DNA from: Fusibacter sp963666805
GTDB lineage: Bacteria; Bacillota; Clostridia; Peptostreptococcales; Acidaminobacteraceae
Reading direction: 5' to 3'
Length of the DNA stretch: 64,000 nucleotides
NCBI GenBank assembly: GCA_963666805.2
Contig: CAXXWR010000007.1
Span: 496,001 to 560,000 of the forward strand
The notes beneath the pieces are model-generated. The model was given only the letters and a program-made list of their open reading frames with translations, did no database searches and was not told the DNA's origin. Below, one piece after another: positions 38,541 to 48,048 of this stretch; position 1 is the first letter of the stretch, and every line of letters starts with the position of its first letter. The position numbers and the translations under genes are program-made.

Positions 38541-41500
38541 CTATTCCACCCTTTCTGATCCAGTAAAGAATACTGTGAGTATTTGTGTTTGGTGGTTGAT
38601 ATCTTGAACATAGAAAGTATACCAGCCCGGTTCAGCTGCACTGAAATCCATGGTTACATGACCTGTGCCTTCTTCATCGTTGGCTGAATCATAAAGGATT
38701 CCACCATTTTTAAAGGCACTTGGTTTAACATTACCTGAACCCTTCATATCCGCTTTAAGATATTTGACATTAACTGTTTCAATATAGTTATAAATCGTCA
38801 TTTCAAGTTTTGAGCCATCCACTCTAAAAGCACTGTTTCTCGATTGTCCATTTGCAATGACTGCATAGTCATCGCCAATGACACTTACAGGTCTTTGAAC
38901 TTCTAAAATATTGCCTGCTGTATCTGTCACGGTATAACTTGCATTCACAGTGCCAGAAGCAGAAGTATCAGGTTCAGAAATGCTCACACGATCATTGATA
39001 TTACCGTCATGATCATCATAAGCGACAAAGTCTGAAAGAAGAGGCATTTCATTTTTGCCAGTTACCAAATAAGCATTATCAAAAGTAAGGGTAGGTTTCA
39101 CCTTATCTATATTGTTTACTCTAAGGACAATGGTTTCTTCATTATCTGCTAAATCGCTGATTCTCAAGCGATAGAAACCATTGTTGTTAAAAGTAACTTT
39201 TATCTTTTGTCCATCAACTGTAACGTGTTGATTATAAGCACTACTTGGATCAGTTATATTTAAATCACTGTTAAGAATCTTGAATGCAGGATCTTGATCT
39301 GTAATTTCCACAGTTGCCACTACTGAATGACTTGTGTTACCCGTCTCTGAATAAGACACAGTATAACTTGGTGCCTCTCTATCAATTGAGTCTACAACCG
39401 CTTCAATCGTTTGAAGATTACCTGCCATATCTTCCACTCTAAAAGTAAATACACCATTTTCTTTAAAGAGCATGGTATCTGAGTTAGAAGGCGTATTAAG
39501 CACTTTGATGCCATATGGTTCTTGATCTTCATCTACTAAAACAACCTTCACTAAAACGTTCTCTTTCGTAGGAGATTGGCTTTCGCTATCGTTGTAAAGT
39601 AATTTCAAAACAGGTGCTTCGCGGTCAAAATTATTCACGACGAGCTCAACAGTATTCACATTACCAAGGTCATCCGTATAAGTGACACTATACGTTCCGT
39701 TTTCATTGACTGGGAAAGTGTAAAGATTACTTGGTGCCGTTCCTGTCATCGTTTCAGGCAGATAATCATGCCCATCCTTTTTAATGTTATTCATTGTCAC
39801 TGTCACTGCCTTAGTCGCTTTAAATTGTAAATTGATGGTCGCTTCTTTTGTCGGTTGTGTATAGAGTGAAAAGAGTCCCGCACGCGTTGGTTCTTTATCA
39901 ATACAATCGACAAACCCTTTCATACTTGTTGTATTACCTGCCATATCAGTTGCGACAATCGTTACAGTGCCATTTTGATTAAACGTATAAGTATAAGGGG
40001 CTGTCGTATCCACAGTACCGTTAAAGCTTACAGAGGCTAAATCTTCTGTTGATGTGATTTTTAAATCAACATTATGACCCGTCTTACCATCTGTTAACTT
40101 AGACTTATAATCAGTGCCATCAATCAGGTATTGCATGTCAAGTGATGGTCCCGTTTTCTTGATAGCTTGACTTAAATCAATGGTTAATGATTTAAGATCA
40201 AAGCCATTGTAAATTAAGAAGTCAAAAGTCGTTGCATCTGAGAAACTACGTGATAAGTTACCACCATTGTTTGCCACTGTATAACCTTCTGGCAATGTTA
40301 AAGTAACAGTGACATCTTTATTGACTTGTCCCAACGCTTCAAGGGAATTGTAACTTGTTTCACTCCCTGCAACTTGATAAGCGACAGATACTTTGGATAA
40401 ATCAACACCTGTTCCTGAAAGGTCGTTGACTTCCTTTTGCGCACTACCTTTATTGCCCGCCGCATCTTCAAAAGTATATTGAATGATTCCTTCAATACTT
40501 GTTATAACATCATAAGTGTTGATGTTGTATGAAACACCACCCATTGTTTGATTCATTTCTAAATCGAATTCAATAGGTTCTTTACTAGTATCTGCTGGTG
40601 TGAATACAACACTTGTCATATGAACTGCAGACTCATCAGTAATAGCGATTGCGATTTTCTTGTTGTAAGCATCAAAATCTGTCACAGTAATGTTGCCCAC
40701 TGGTGGAGTGCTGTCATCCCCCCAAGCGTTGTTACCGTCTTCAAGTGCGGTCATTATAATTTCTTTTGTTTCTGTATTCCCTGCTGCATCATGGAAACTG
40801 ATTTTTAAGTGATCATTGTATTTAAACGTGTATTCCGATTGGATAGTAAGTGCTTTAATAACGTCTTCACTGGCATCTAATTGATCAACGCCTGAAATAA
40901 GAGCATCTGAATCCGCAACAAGTGTTACGGTTACGCCATCTTGTGTGACTTGATTTGGAATCACCGTTTCGGGTTCAGCCGGTTCTTCTGCTGGATCCGA
41001 TGGGTCTGCTGGTTCAGCTGGTTCTTCTGCCGGTTGTCCACTCTCTTCTGGTTTCTCTGCTGTCAATTCAATAGGTGTATGATCAGAAGCTTTTAAAAGA
41101 GCCAGTACATATTCACCCTCTTCTTCTCTTCCATCAAATGTTTGGACATTTCCCTCCGCATCTGTACAGTCAAAATGATAATGGAGTGCCATAGTTGGAG
41201 CAGTTGTATCTAATATATAAGGCCCAAATTGGCCATAATAAGTCTGTCCTTCAGACGTAATTTGTGTGAGCACATAATAAGTGCCATCATCATACTCTGA
41301 AAGTGATATTGTATCACCCTCATAGGCTTTCCATGCCGTTTCATCTACAGTGGTAGAGTCAGAAATTTGATACTTAATCTTTACATCTTCACTATTTCCG
41401 ACACTAACAGCACTGCCTGTTGAATAATCATAAGCGTCAAGCGTAAAATCAATAGTCCGAGAAGGTGTACTGACATTTTCCGTGGCATCTATGATTGAAA

Positions 41501-44351
41501 TAAGATTGGATTCACTAATCCATGTCACCTCTGCTGTTACCGTCCCCACATTGCCCGCTTGGTCAGTAATAGTAAAAGTATGTTTGCCGTTACTATTAAA
41601 AGTATAATCTGCTTCAGAAAGTACTAAATTCTCACTTTCTGAGTAATCATCTTCTAGGTTTACAAGGCTTGCTACAACTGGCGTTTGACTTGTGCCATCT
41701 GCTTCTTCAGGCGAATAAGTAATTTCTGCTGTTGGCGCAATGTTATCGTATACCACATGAACTTCAAATGTATCCTCGAGAGGAATCATGAGGTCATTAT
41801 AAAGTTTAATATAGTAAGTTTGAGTGCTATCACTACTTTGAGTGGTATCCACGTCAATCCCGACGGTTTGGTGAAGTGCCTTAAATGCACCTTGACTTTG
41901 TAAGTCGGTAAGCGCTTCATCTGTATATACTTTGTAAGTGTATTCAATATCATCATTTATTGATTTGCTCAAATCTACTGAAACTTGATTTTGATCGGTT
42001 ACAAAAGTATCTGTCGTATTAATTGTAAATAAACCAGCTTCAGGCGTTGAAGAACTGATCACATATGCATCAGATACTGCTGTTGATACATTACCTTTTG
42101 AATCAGTTACTTTAACGTGAAGATACCAAGTGCCATTTGTATTATAAGCGGGGGTATCTATCGTAAAGTTAGAATGATTGGTCACACCACTTAAATCTAA
42201 ATCTGAATAAGTCGTTGGTTCTTGGTCCGCACTCGATTCAGTTGTAAAAGCATATTGAACCTTACCAGCACCACTGTCATCATTCACTCTAATGTGACCT
42301 ATAACAGATTTGTAACGGTTATCAATGGCACCATCATAATCAAAACCAATGCTTGGTAAACCACCGTTATCAATTAAAATATCTTGTGTATAAAATTGTT
42401 CATTGCCTGCATAATCCACAGTATACACATGTAAGAAACTATAACCGTTTAATCTTTCTTCTGTCCAATCTTTTGTATCGAGAGTAGCTTCTTTTACAGA
42501 AAGAGCTGGTCCCTCGTAGTTGGCATCATAGTCTTCAGGAAGCGGTGCAAAATCCAGTTTTAAATGTTTCCAGATAGCATCGTCTTTATCTCTTAAAGTA
42601 TTACTTTGGCTAAAGTAATAACGAATATCCGCAATCCCTGTGTCCACATCATCTGCTTTCACTTTGATTTGATGATTTTCTTTGGCAACACTAAAATCAT
42701 CATTTCCAATGGTTTCAAAAGATACCGTTGGCGCTTTTTTATCAAAGTAAAAGGCACTTGAAACAATATACTCAACATTGCCTGGCTTATCATAAGCACG
42801 TATCAATAGATAGGATGGCCCATGTAAACGTTCATCAAAAGCTGGAATAGGAATTTTCGATTGATTATAAGCATCAATCGCATTTCCCTTAACCCAATCC
42901 GATGAAGCATCTGTGAGTTTTCCATAAGTGTAAGAATCTGTTGTATACCTGTCATTGCTGTCTAAGGTATTAATATCTAAATCATTGGCATCCATCCAGC
43001 GGTAATCATAATGATCAAATCCCGAAATACCCCCGTCTATCAAACCAAAATTGATATTAACATCTGCAACATAACGGGTTGTACTGGTTGGGTTAAGACT
43101 GATAATCGGTTTTGTATTATCAAGATTAATTGCCTGACTGGTTTGCCAAGATTCATTCCCAGATAAATCTTTCATATAAGTATGAATATAGAAAGTGCCA
43201 GTAATTTCTCTACGACCTTCATAAACGACATCAGAAGCGGTACCCGCTTCATAATCCACGTCAGGATAATAACCGTCTCCTGTAATTGGATTGTAGTAAG
43301 TATCATAGTCAGTGTAACCACTTACACCGTGGTACAAACTATTATCAATTAAGATATCCTTGATGCCTTCTATACTTGAATAACCACTATCGACATTTGA
43401 GCCTTCACGTGTATAAGGATAAATTTTGACCCCTAAATGGTCATCAAATGTTGTCCCTGTAGGATTATCAGGGTCTTTATTGATATAGTAGTAGAAAGTT
43501 CCCCCTTCAAGCATAGAGCCCGTTTCGTCAGGGATGAGTTCATAAGTTTGTGCTCTTTTATAGGTAGCAAAATCACTAGAATCAAATTTAACTTTTGGTG
43601 CAATGGTATCCACATAAATTTGTGCCCCGTCTTTGCCTTGTACCTGTGTAAACAAGAGGGTACTCAATCTGTCCTTACCTGTTTTAAGCATCATCGCCAC
43701 GTTGTTATAATCATCATGGATGCCCATTTTTTTAGCCATGTCAAAGACAGCATCAGCATATGCTTCTGTTTTAGGTTCAGCGTCTATCAGATGCTTGAGA
43801 TAATTGGTATTGGGATCACCTGCCTCAACGGTATACTTGTATTTAATCCAATCATTTGAACCATAGGACTCTTGTGGCTCAATCAAAGTTGCTTTTGTCC
43901 CTGTATTGAAAGGGAAAAAGCCCTCTGGATCCACGTAAACACGTTCCCCATCAGCAATTTCAGCTAATTGAACATCAATCTCAAGTGAATCCCCTACATT
44001 AAGGTAAGGACTATCAACATCTGCACTTTCGATATTGTTGACTTTATATTCAACTGCTTGAATTTCTGGTGGATCCCCATCCACGGTGATTCCTAAGTTG
44101 TTAGGGACGATGGTGACATTGCCTCGAACATCATTCGGTTCAAGTTCTGTCCCATCTATTAAGCCTTTGCCATATACTCCAATATTATTAACAAGTGCAT
44201 TCATAATGGCTTCGTTTTCAGGATATTTATTGTTACTATTGTAATTTAGCTTATCATTGATTTGAAGCTTGGTTTCTTCTCCAAGCCCTTCTCTGTGCTG
44301 TGTTCTCGCCCAACCACCATAGTTGGTGGTATAACGGTAGACGAGATACAT
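38541..44351 (-). CDS. Main body of cassette A Ig-like protein (after frame disruption)
   Basis: 1936 codons collinear with residues ~320-2246 of the intact paralogue. The first Met (MYLVYRYTTNYGGWAR) lines up with NYLVFRYDTNYGAWAR inside that protein and has no ribosome binding site, so it is not a true start. The Ig-like modules and the DUF5011-like end module (KPTLTFDNAYLV...YDDHDG) are intact. A Pro/Ala/Glu-rich insert (AEEPAEPADPSDPAEEPAEPE, plus strand ~40967-41060) is longer than in the other copy. No anchor is present. Confidence 0.75.
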   Translation of the reverse strand: MYLVYRYTTNYGGWARTQHREGLGEETKLQINDKLNYNSNNKYPENEAIMNALVNNIGVYGKGLIDGTELEPNDVRGNVTIVPNNLGITVDGDPPEIQAVEYKVNNIESADVDSPYLNVGDSLEIDVQLAEIADGERVYVDPEGFFPFNTGTKATLIEPQESYGSNDWIKYKYTVEAGDPNTNYLKHLIDAEPKTEAYADAVFDMAKKMGIHDDYNNVAMMLKTGKDRLSTLLFTQVQGKDGAQIYVDTIAPKVKFDSSDFATYKRAQTYELIPDETGSMLEGGTFYYYINKDPDNPTGTTFDDHLGVKIYPYTREGSNVDSGYSSIEGIKDILIDNSLYHGVSGYTDYDTYYNPITGDGYYPDVDYEAGTASDVVYEGRREITGTFYIHTYMKDLSGNESWQTSQAINLDNTKPIISLNPTSTTRYVADVNINFGLIDGGISGFDHYDYRWMDANDLDINTLDSNDRYTTDSYTYGKLTDASSDWVKGNAIDAYNQSKIPIPAFDERLHGPSYLLIRAYDKPGNVEYIVSSAFYFDKKAPTVSFETIGNDDFSVAKENHQIKVKADDVDTGIADIRYYFSQSNTLRDKDDAIWKHLKLDFAPLPEDYDANYEGPALSVKEATLDTKDWTEERLNGYSFLHVYTVDYAGNEQFYTQDILIDNGGLPSIGFDYDGAIDNRYKSVIGHIRVNDDSGAGKVQYAFTTESSADQEPTTYSDLDLSGVTNHSNFTIDTPAYNTNGTWYLHVKVTDSKGNVSTAVSDAYVISSSTPEAGLFTINTTDTFVTDQNQVSVDLSKSINDDIEYTYKVYTDEALTDLQSQGAFKALHQTVGIDVDTTQSSDSTQTYYIKLYNDLMIPLEDTFEVHVVYDNIAPTAEITYSPEEADGTSQTPVVASLVNLEDDYSESENLVLSEADYTFNSNGKHTFTITDQAGNVGTVTAEVTWISESNLISIIDATENVSTPSRTIDFTLDAYDYSTGSAVSVGNSEDVKIKYQISDSTTVDETAWKAYEGDTISLSEYDDGTYYVLTQITSEGQTYYGQFGPYILDTTAPTMALHYHFDCTDAEGNVQTFDGREEEGEYVLALLKASDHTPIELTAEKPEESGQPAEEPAEPADPSDPAEEPAEPETVIPNQVTQDGVTVTLVADSDALISGVDQLDASEDVIKALTIQSEYTFKYNDHLKISFHDAAGNTETKEIIMTALEDGNNAWGDDSTPPVGNITVTDFDAYNKKIAIAITDESAVHMTSVVFTPADTSKEPIEFDLEMNQTMGGVSYNINTYDVITSIEGIIQYTFEDAAGNKGSAQKEVNDLSGTGVDLSKVSVAYQVAGSETSYNSLEALGQVNKDVTVTLTLPEGYTVANNGGNLSRSFSDATTFDFLIYNGFDLKSLTIDLSQAIKKTGPSLDMQYLIDGTDYKSKLTDGKTGHNVDLKITSTEDLASVSFNGTVDTTAPYTYTFNQNGTVTIVATDMAGNTTSMKGFVDCIDKEPTRAGLFSLYTQPTKEATINLQFKATKAVTVTMNNIKKDGHDYLPETMTGTAPSNLYTFPVNENGTYSVTYTDDLGNVNTVELVVNNFDREAPVLKLLYNDSESQSPTKENVLVKVVLVDEDQEPYGIKVLNTPSNSDTMLFKENGVFTFRVEDMAGNLQTIEAVVDSIDREAPSYTVSYSETGNTSHSVVATVEITDQDPAFKILNSDLNITDPSSAYNQHVTVDGQKIKVTFNNNGFYRLRISDLADNEETIVLRVNNIDKVKPTLTFDNAYLVTGKNEMPLLSDFVAYDDHDGNINDRVSISEPDTSASGTVNASYTVTDTAGNILEVQRPVSVIGDDYAVIANGQSRNSAFRVDGSKLEMTIYNYIETVNVKYLKADMKGSGNVKPSAFKNGGILYDSANDEEGTGHVTMDFSAAEPGWYTFYVQDINHQTQILTVFFTGSERVE

Positions 44352-44587
44352 TCGTCTGGAAATGAAGAATCCTTAAGACGTTGAAAACTGCCTTCATCTG
44401 GTTTGGTCGCCATCACTCTCTAGCGTAAGGTTAGTTGGGATAAAGTCATACGCTTCGTTCGAAAGTTTTGTTTCAACCGGTTTATCAAAAACAATGACCA
44501 TATCTACTGAATTTTTATCTCCATTGTATGAAAGTTGAGGACCATCAGCTGTTTCAGGTAATCTGGGCATTGATATTGTTTTGTGCA

Positions 44588-45331
44588 TTATCTACGATAA
44601 TACATATCCTTAATTTGAACGTGTACAGGGTCACGATCATCTACTATTGCCACTTGCATGTAAACATCTTTAATATATCCCTTATCTCCACCATGCCCAT
44701 CCCTCTTAACAATGATACTCATGTGATCACCTGCATTGTTAAACCAAGGCGTTTCTTTCTCTAAGACTCCATAACGAACAGCCAAATTATTATCTAGAGT
44801 ATTTCTATATTCATCATAAGATGCATCTCTTATTTTGAAGTTATCTATTAGAGCTCCATCAGTATCATCATGGATACTATCTCTTAATCCAGGTGATCCT
44901 GCTGTTGTATGTTGATGCTCCGAAAAACAAATATTATAATAACTATCACCATGTATTAGATCATCACCATTAGCATTTCCGAATCCTGTATTATTTATAG
45001 TATCGCTATCTTGCCAACCATACCCTACGTAAGTATGAGCTAGTTCATCATCTTTCAACTTAAACTTAACACGATAATACACCGTATATCCTCTTTTTAT
45101 ATAATACTGAACTTTTTCAATATCATCTTCATCAAGGTAACCCACATAAGGTTTATCATCATTTACTTCATTACTATTGCTAGCAATCCGATCATACGGC
45201 AAATTCTTCCAATCAAAATGATCTTTATCTGCCGATATGGTCCACCCCGGGTCTGTCATATCATCTGCAAAGCTAAGGCCTGCGCAGAAAATCAAGACTA
45301 AAAATAACAAAACACCAAATTTTTGCTTCAT
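44588..45331 (-). CDS. N-terminal fragment of cassette A Ig-like protein
   Basis: 247 codons: signal peptide 1-22 (ends GLSFA) and the unique N-terminal region that starts DDMTDPGWTIS, matching DDMSDPGWTIS in the intact copy. It ends two codons after MYY, where the paralogue continues with VDNAES. The start has AAGGAG upstream and lies 2 bases after the peptidase stop. Translated alone this would be a secreted fragment; with the frame restored it joins the long downstream part. Confidence 0.7.
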   Translation of the reverse strand: MKQKFGVLLFLVLIFCAGLSFADDMTDPGWTISADKDHFDWKNLPYDRIASNSNEVNDDKPYVGYLDEDDIEKVQYYIKRGYTVYYRVKFKLKDDELAHTYVGYGWQDSDTINNTGFGNANGDDLIHGDSYYNICFSEHQHTTAGSPGLRDSIHDDTDGALIDNFKIRDASYDEYRNTLDNNLAVRYGVLEKETPWFNNAGDHMSIIVKRDGHGGDKGYIKDVYMQVAIVDDRDPVHVQIKDMYYRR

Positions 45332-45333
45332 TC

Positions 45334-46893
45334 CTATTCTCCTTCTTCTTCAAATACTAAATCTTTTAATGTAATAATCGTTGTCGTTTCTGGTATATAA
45401 AAAACAGATTGTGGTGGAATCATATTCTCAATATGCCAAATGCCATACTCATTTTCACACCATCCATTTGACGTTGTTCGACCACTAGCTACTTCTAGAT
45501 GAATATGATTACCAATGGCTTTGCCACTAGCTCCTTCACTATAATAGTGGTCTCCTTTATGAATCTCCTTTCCCACATACAAATCTGAAATATTTTCATC
45601 ATGTCCTGTCATTAGGGTGACATAATCCCAATGACCATCTAGGTACTGAATTTTATTTTTGCTTTCTAGCCACACAAAATTTTGCTGATTATCTTCAGAA
45701 TAGATTTTAGTGATTGTCCCATCAAAAGGGGCATAAAAAGCATCTTGACCTTCATCGATTCCTGCTAAATCAATCGCATAAGTACCTTTATGGCCACCTT
45801 GTCCACCAGGGCCTTGTGAAATGTTAAGGTATTTCATCTGAAGGTCTGCATGATTAATATCCTCGTCTTCCTCCTTAGAGGGCGGTGATACAACAGTTAC
45901 ACACCGATTAAAAACAGGAATAACCTCTTTATTCGTCTTTACTTCTATTATTAATTGGTATGACCCAATACCTAATCTTGAAAAATCAATCGATTGACTT
46001 AAGGTTTCAAAATCAATTTGTTTGACTGAATCTGCCATTTTTTGTCGACTTGCCACAATTTGCTTGCCTGTCAATGGCTCTATAAAACGCCATCTTACCC
46101 AATCAATATCATCATCTGAGACAAGCTCTCCTTCAAGTTTTCCCATACTTCTGACCTGAATGAGAGGATTAAACTGAAAATCTTTAAGATGAATTTCACT
46201 TGAATCTCCACAGATAGGCTCTAAATTCTGATGCGTATAGACCGCCATCAACAAGCTTACCGCCCACTGATAATCAAGCGGTTTTTTTAAGCACTCGTCA
46301 TTCAAATGAGAGGCATCCATTAAACCTTCCTCTACGCCAACCTTTAAATAGCCTTTAGGATAACCGCCACTTGCGATGGCTCTATTTTTGTCCCCTAATA
46401 CATCAACCAATATTTTAACGGCTTCTTGTTGGCTGATTGATTGAAGTGGAGAGAATGCTTGCTTGCCTGTTCCACTAATATAGCCCAGTTGATTCAAAGT
46501 ATATATGGCTTCATAATAAGGACTTTTATCATCAACATCCTTAAAGACACTCGTCTTTGGCAGTGTCAAGCGACCACCTTCTTGACTGTCCTTTATTTGA
46601 CCCGTTCTTTTCATAAGATTGTAAGTAATCATACAAAATTCTTGACGCTTTATGTAATCAGATGAATTGTCTAAATCATGAGCATAAACACCTAAATCCT
46701 GTAAGATTGATATCATTTCCTCAGACTCAAAATTCATGTCATCGGTGCTTTTGTCATTCCCATGAGAGCCATTCAACGTCTCTGCAAATGATAAGACATT
46801 CCTTATAAAAACCATACAGGTCATTAGTAAAATAACTGCAATAATGACTCCTAATTTATTAAAAATACTTATTACCCTTCTAGTCTCCTTCAT
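45334..46893 (-). CDS. Exported M23-family peptidase with SLH-like domains, cassette A
   Basis: Paralogue of the peptidase at 22001-23407, 519 residues. A signal-anchor helix lies at ~13-35. Residues ~65-240 carry SLH-like repeats, one quite clear (VFKDVDDKSPYYEAIYTLNQLGYISGTG), so this copy may attach itself to the wall. The C-terminal M23 domain has the His of GGHKGTYAID with its Asp, and HIH in GNHIHLEV. Start at 46893, with AAGGA seven bases upstream; the longer frame from 46953 has no such site. First gene of cassette A, 2 bases before the Ig gene. Probable role: local cutting of peptidoglycan during display of the two giant partners. Confidence 0.82.
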   Translation of the reverse strand: MKETRRVISIFNKLGVIIAVILLMTCMVFIRNVLSFAETLNGSHGNDKSTDDMNFESEEMISILQDLGVYAHDLDNSSDYIKRQEFCMITYNLMKRTGQIKDSQEGGRLTLPKTSVFKDVDDKSPYYEAIYTLNQLGYISGTGKQAFSPLQSISQQEAVKILVDVLGDKNRAIASGGYPKGYLKVGVEEGLMDASHLNDECLKKPLDYQWAVSLLMAVYTHQNLEPICGDSSEIHLKDFQFNPLIQVRSMGKLEGELVSDDDIDWVRWRFIEPLTGKQIVASRQKMADSVKQIDFETLSQSIDFSRLGIGSYQLIIEVKTNKEVIPVFNRCVTVVSPPSKEEDEDINHADLQMKYLNISQGPGGQGGHKGTYAIDLAGIDEGQDAFYAPFDGTITKIYSEDNQQNFVWLESKNKIQYLDGHWDYVTLMTGHDENISDLYVGKEIHKGDHYYSEGASGKAIGNHIHLEVASGRTTSNGWCENEYGIWHIENMIPPQSVFYIPETTTIITLKDLVFEEEGE

Positions 46894-47148
46894 AAAGATA
46901 TCCTTAACCTCTCCCTTCATCATCTGAAATGAATAAGTTCTCAACGATGTCAAAAAACATACTATATAAAATTTATAAAATATTTTTTATAATTATATTG
47001 TTATAATTACACCAATTCCATGTTATATTTTATTCCTTTTAATCTATATTTCAAGCTTTATTTTAGAATGCTTACTCAGTTAACATAAAATTTTTCAACC
47101 TACGCCCTTTTAAAAGAAATTTGTCTTAGAAATTATGCTTCCTCCCTT

Positions 47149-47318
47149 AAAAAAAAAGAGCCTTAAAGGCTCTTCATTTACATGATTATTTTAAAATTAG
47201 TCTTTTTCTCTTCATTGGTATAACAAACAGAGGTCAAAATACAACTCGATGTTTGCTTAACCTTTTACGCCTATCTCTATCGATAGACCTCACTCATTTA
47301 ACTGCTTTTTTTAATACT
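47149..47318 (-). ncRNA. Candidate small RNA (or structured 3' tail of the GH65 operon)
   Basis: About 170 bases from just after a TATAAT box to a strong terminator, with no credible reading frame. GAGGTC and GACCTC can close a stem around an inner region that holds the palindrome TCTATCGATAGA. It matches no RNA family I know. It could instead be the unprocessed tail of the sugar operon transcript. Confidence 0.25.
47151..47174 (-). terminator. Intrinsic terminator
   Basis: AAGAGCC (47156-47162) pairs with GGCTCTT (47168-47174) on a 5-base loop, followed on the minus strand by a run of nine or more T. Ends the GH65 operon and/or the candidate small RNA. Confidence 0.8.
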
Positions 47319-47324
47319 GATACT

Positions 47325-47354
47325 ATTATATCATTTTTTAAGAATTTATTTTAA
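47325..47354 (-). promoter_or_regulatory. Promoter-like box upstream of candidate small RNA
   Basis: A perfect TATAAT (47330-47325 on the minus strand), 18 bases after a poor -35 (TTAAAA, 47354-47349). In AT-rich DNA such boxes arise by chance. Confidence 0.3.
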
Positions 47355-47388
47355 GCCTAACCTTCTTTTAGCACAATTAGGGAACTGA

Positions 47389-48048
47389 TTAAAGATAATC
47401 AAAATAAGCTTTTTTAGCTTGTACAATATCCGGATAAACGTCTTCACAATTACTCAAAACGTCTTTAGAACCAATACCAATGGCTTTCATGTTTGCAGCC
47501 TTAATACTTTCAATGCCTGCATAGGCATCTTCAACGCCTACACATTCTTGTGGACTTAATGTCAATAACTCAGCTCCTTTTAGAAAAATATCAGGTGCTG
47601 GCTTTCCTTTTTCAATACTGGCTGGATTGACTACTGCATCAAAATACGCTTCAATGCCCATAGCCTCTAATAAAAAAGGCGCATTTTTACTAGCAGATGC
47701 TAAAGCTATTTTAAATTGTTTTTCTTTTAACATCTTTAAGAGTTCACTTACACCATCAGATAGATTTTCTGGCGAAAAAGCATGAATAAGGTCTAAATAA
47801 ATGTCATTCTTTTTCGTTGCTAGTGCTACTTTTTCGTCATGAGTAAATTGATCTTTTTTTCCACCTGCTTCTAAAACAATATCAAGAGAAGCCATACGTG
47901 AAATGCCTCTCACTTGATCCATAATTTCATCCCCTAAAGAATAGCCTAAGGATTGAGCAAGTTTTTGCCATGCTTCAAAATGTTGATGACTGGTCTCTGT
48001 TAAGACCCCGTCCATATCAAAAATAATACCTTTGATTGTCTTGTTCAT
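47389..48048 (-). CDS. pgmB: Beta-phosphoglucomutase
   Basis: Cytoplasmic HAD-superfamily enzyme converting beta-glucose 1-phosphate to glucose 6-phosphate. Nucleophile Asp11 and acid/base Asp13 sit in FDMDGVLTET; VRGISR is the substrate-loop motif; the Ser/Lys motifs are ALASASKN and NPASIEKGKPAPDIF; the acidic metal pair is in GVEDAYAG. 219 residues is the normal length. It overlaps the end of the GH65 gene by 32 bases, with its own AAAGGAG, and takes the product of both GH65 enzymes. Last gene of the LacI-controlled operon. Confidence 0.93.
   Translation of the reverse strand: MNKTIKGIIFDMDGVLTETSHQHFEAWQKLAQSLGYSLGDEIMDQVRGISRMASLDIVLEAGGKKDQFTHDEKVALATKKNDIYLDLIHAFSPENLSDGVSELLKMLKEKQFKIALASASKNAPFLLEAMGIEAYFDAVVNPASIEKGKPAPDIFLKGAELLTLSPQECVGVEDAYAGIESIKAANMKAIGIGSKDVLSNCEDVYPDIVQAKKAYFDYL

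Larger units (their letters stand above)
38541..45331 (-). pseudogene. Frame-disrupted giant Ig-like repeat protein gene, cassette A
   Basis: Counterpart of the intact gene at 15264-22004. The two halves align end to end with that protein, but the frame is broken four times between 44350 and 44600. Reading along the minus strand: an extra base at ~44596 (MYY then VDNA), another at ~44559 (INAQI then PETADG), another at ~44399 (DQT then DEGSF), and near 44348-44355 two extra bases or one missing (PD then YLVYRY). Removing five bases gives 6786 bases, exactly 2262 codons, close to the paralogue. No other stop occurs in ~1930 downstream codons, so either the damage is very recent or the sequence here contains base-calling errors. 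The two long open parts are listed separately. Confidence 0.8.
46894..47388 (-). other. 495-base gene-free spacer, very AT-rich
   Basis: Between the cassette A peptidase and the phosphoglucomutase gene. The half nearer the peptidase (46894-47148) is very AT-rich, presumably holds the cassette promoter, and contains no reading frame with a ribosome binding site. The other half holds a TATAAT promoter-like box, a structured stretch and a terminator, described separately. No LytTR-like repeat or peptide gene was found. Confidence 0.6.

Noticed and set aside
7398..46893. Many open frames of 60-140 codons on the plus strand across the giant surface genes
   Set aside because: They are antisense to well-supported long genes, lack ribosome binding sites and show low-complexity composition typical of shadow frames.
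46894..47388. Possible autoinducing-peptide gene or tRNA in the long spacer
   Set aside because: All ATG frames here are under 15 codons or lack a ribosome binding site, and no cloverleaf with tRNA consensus loops was found.
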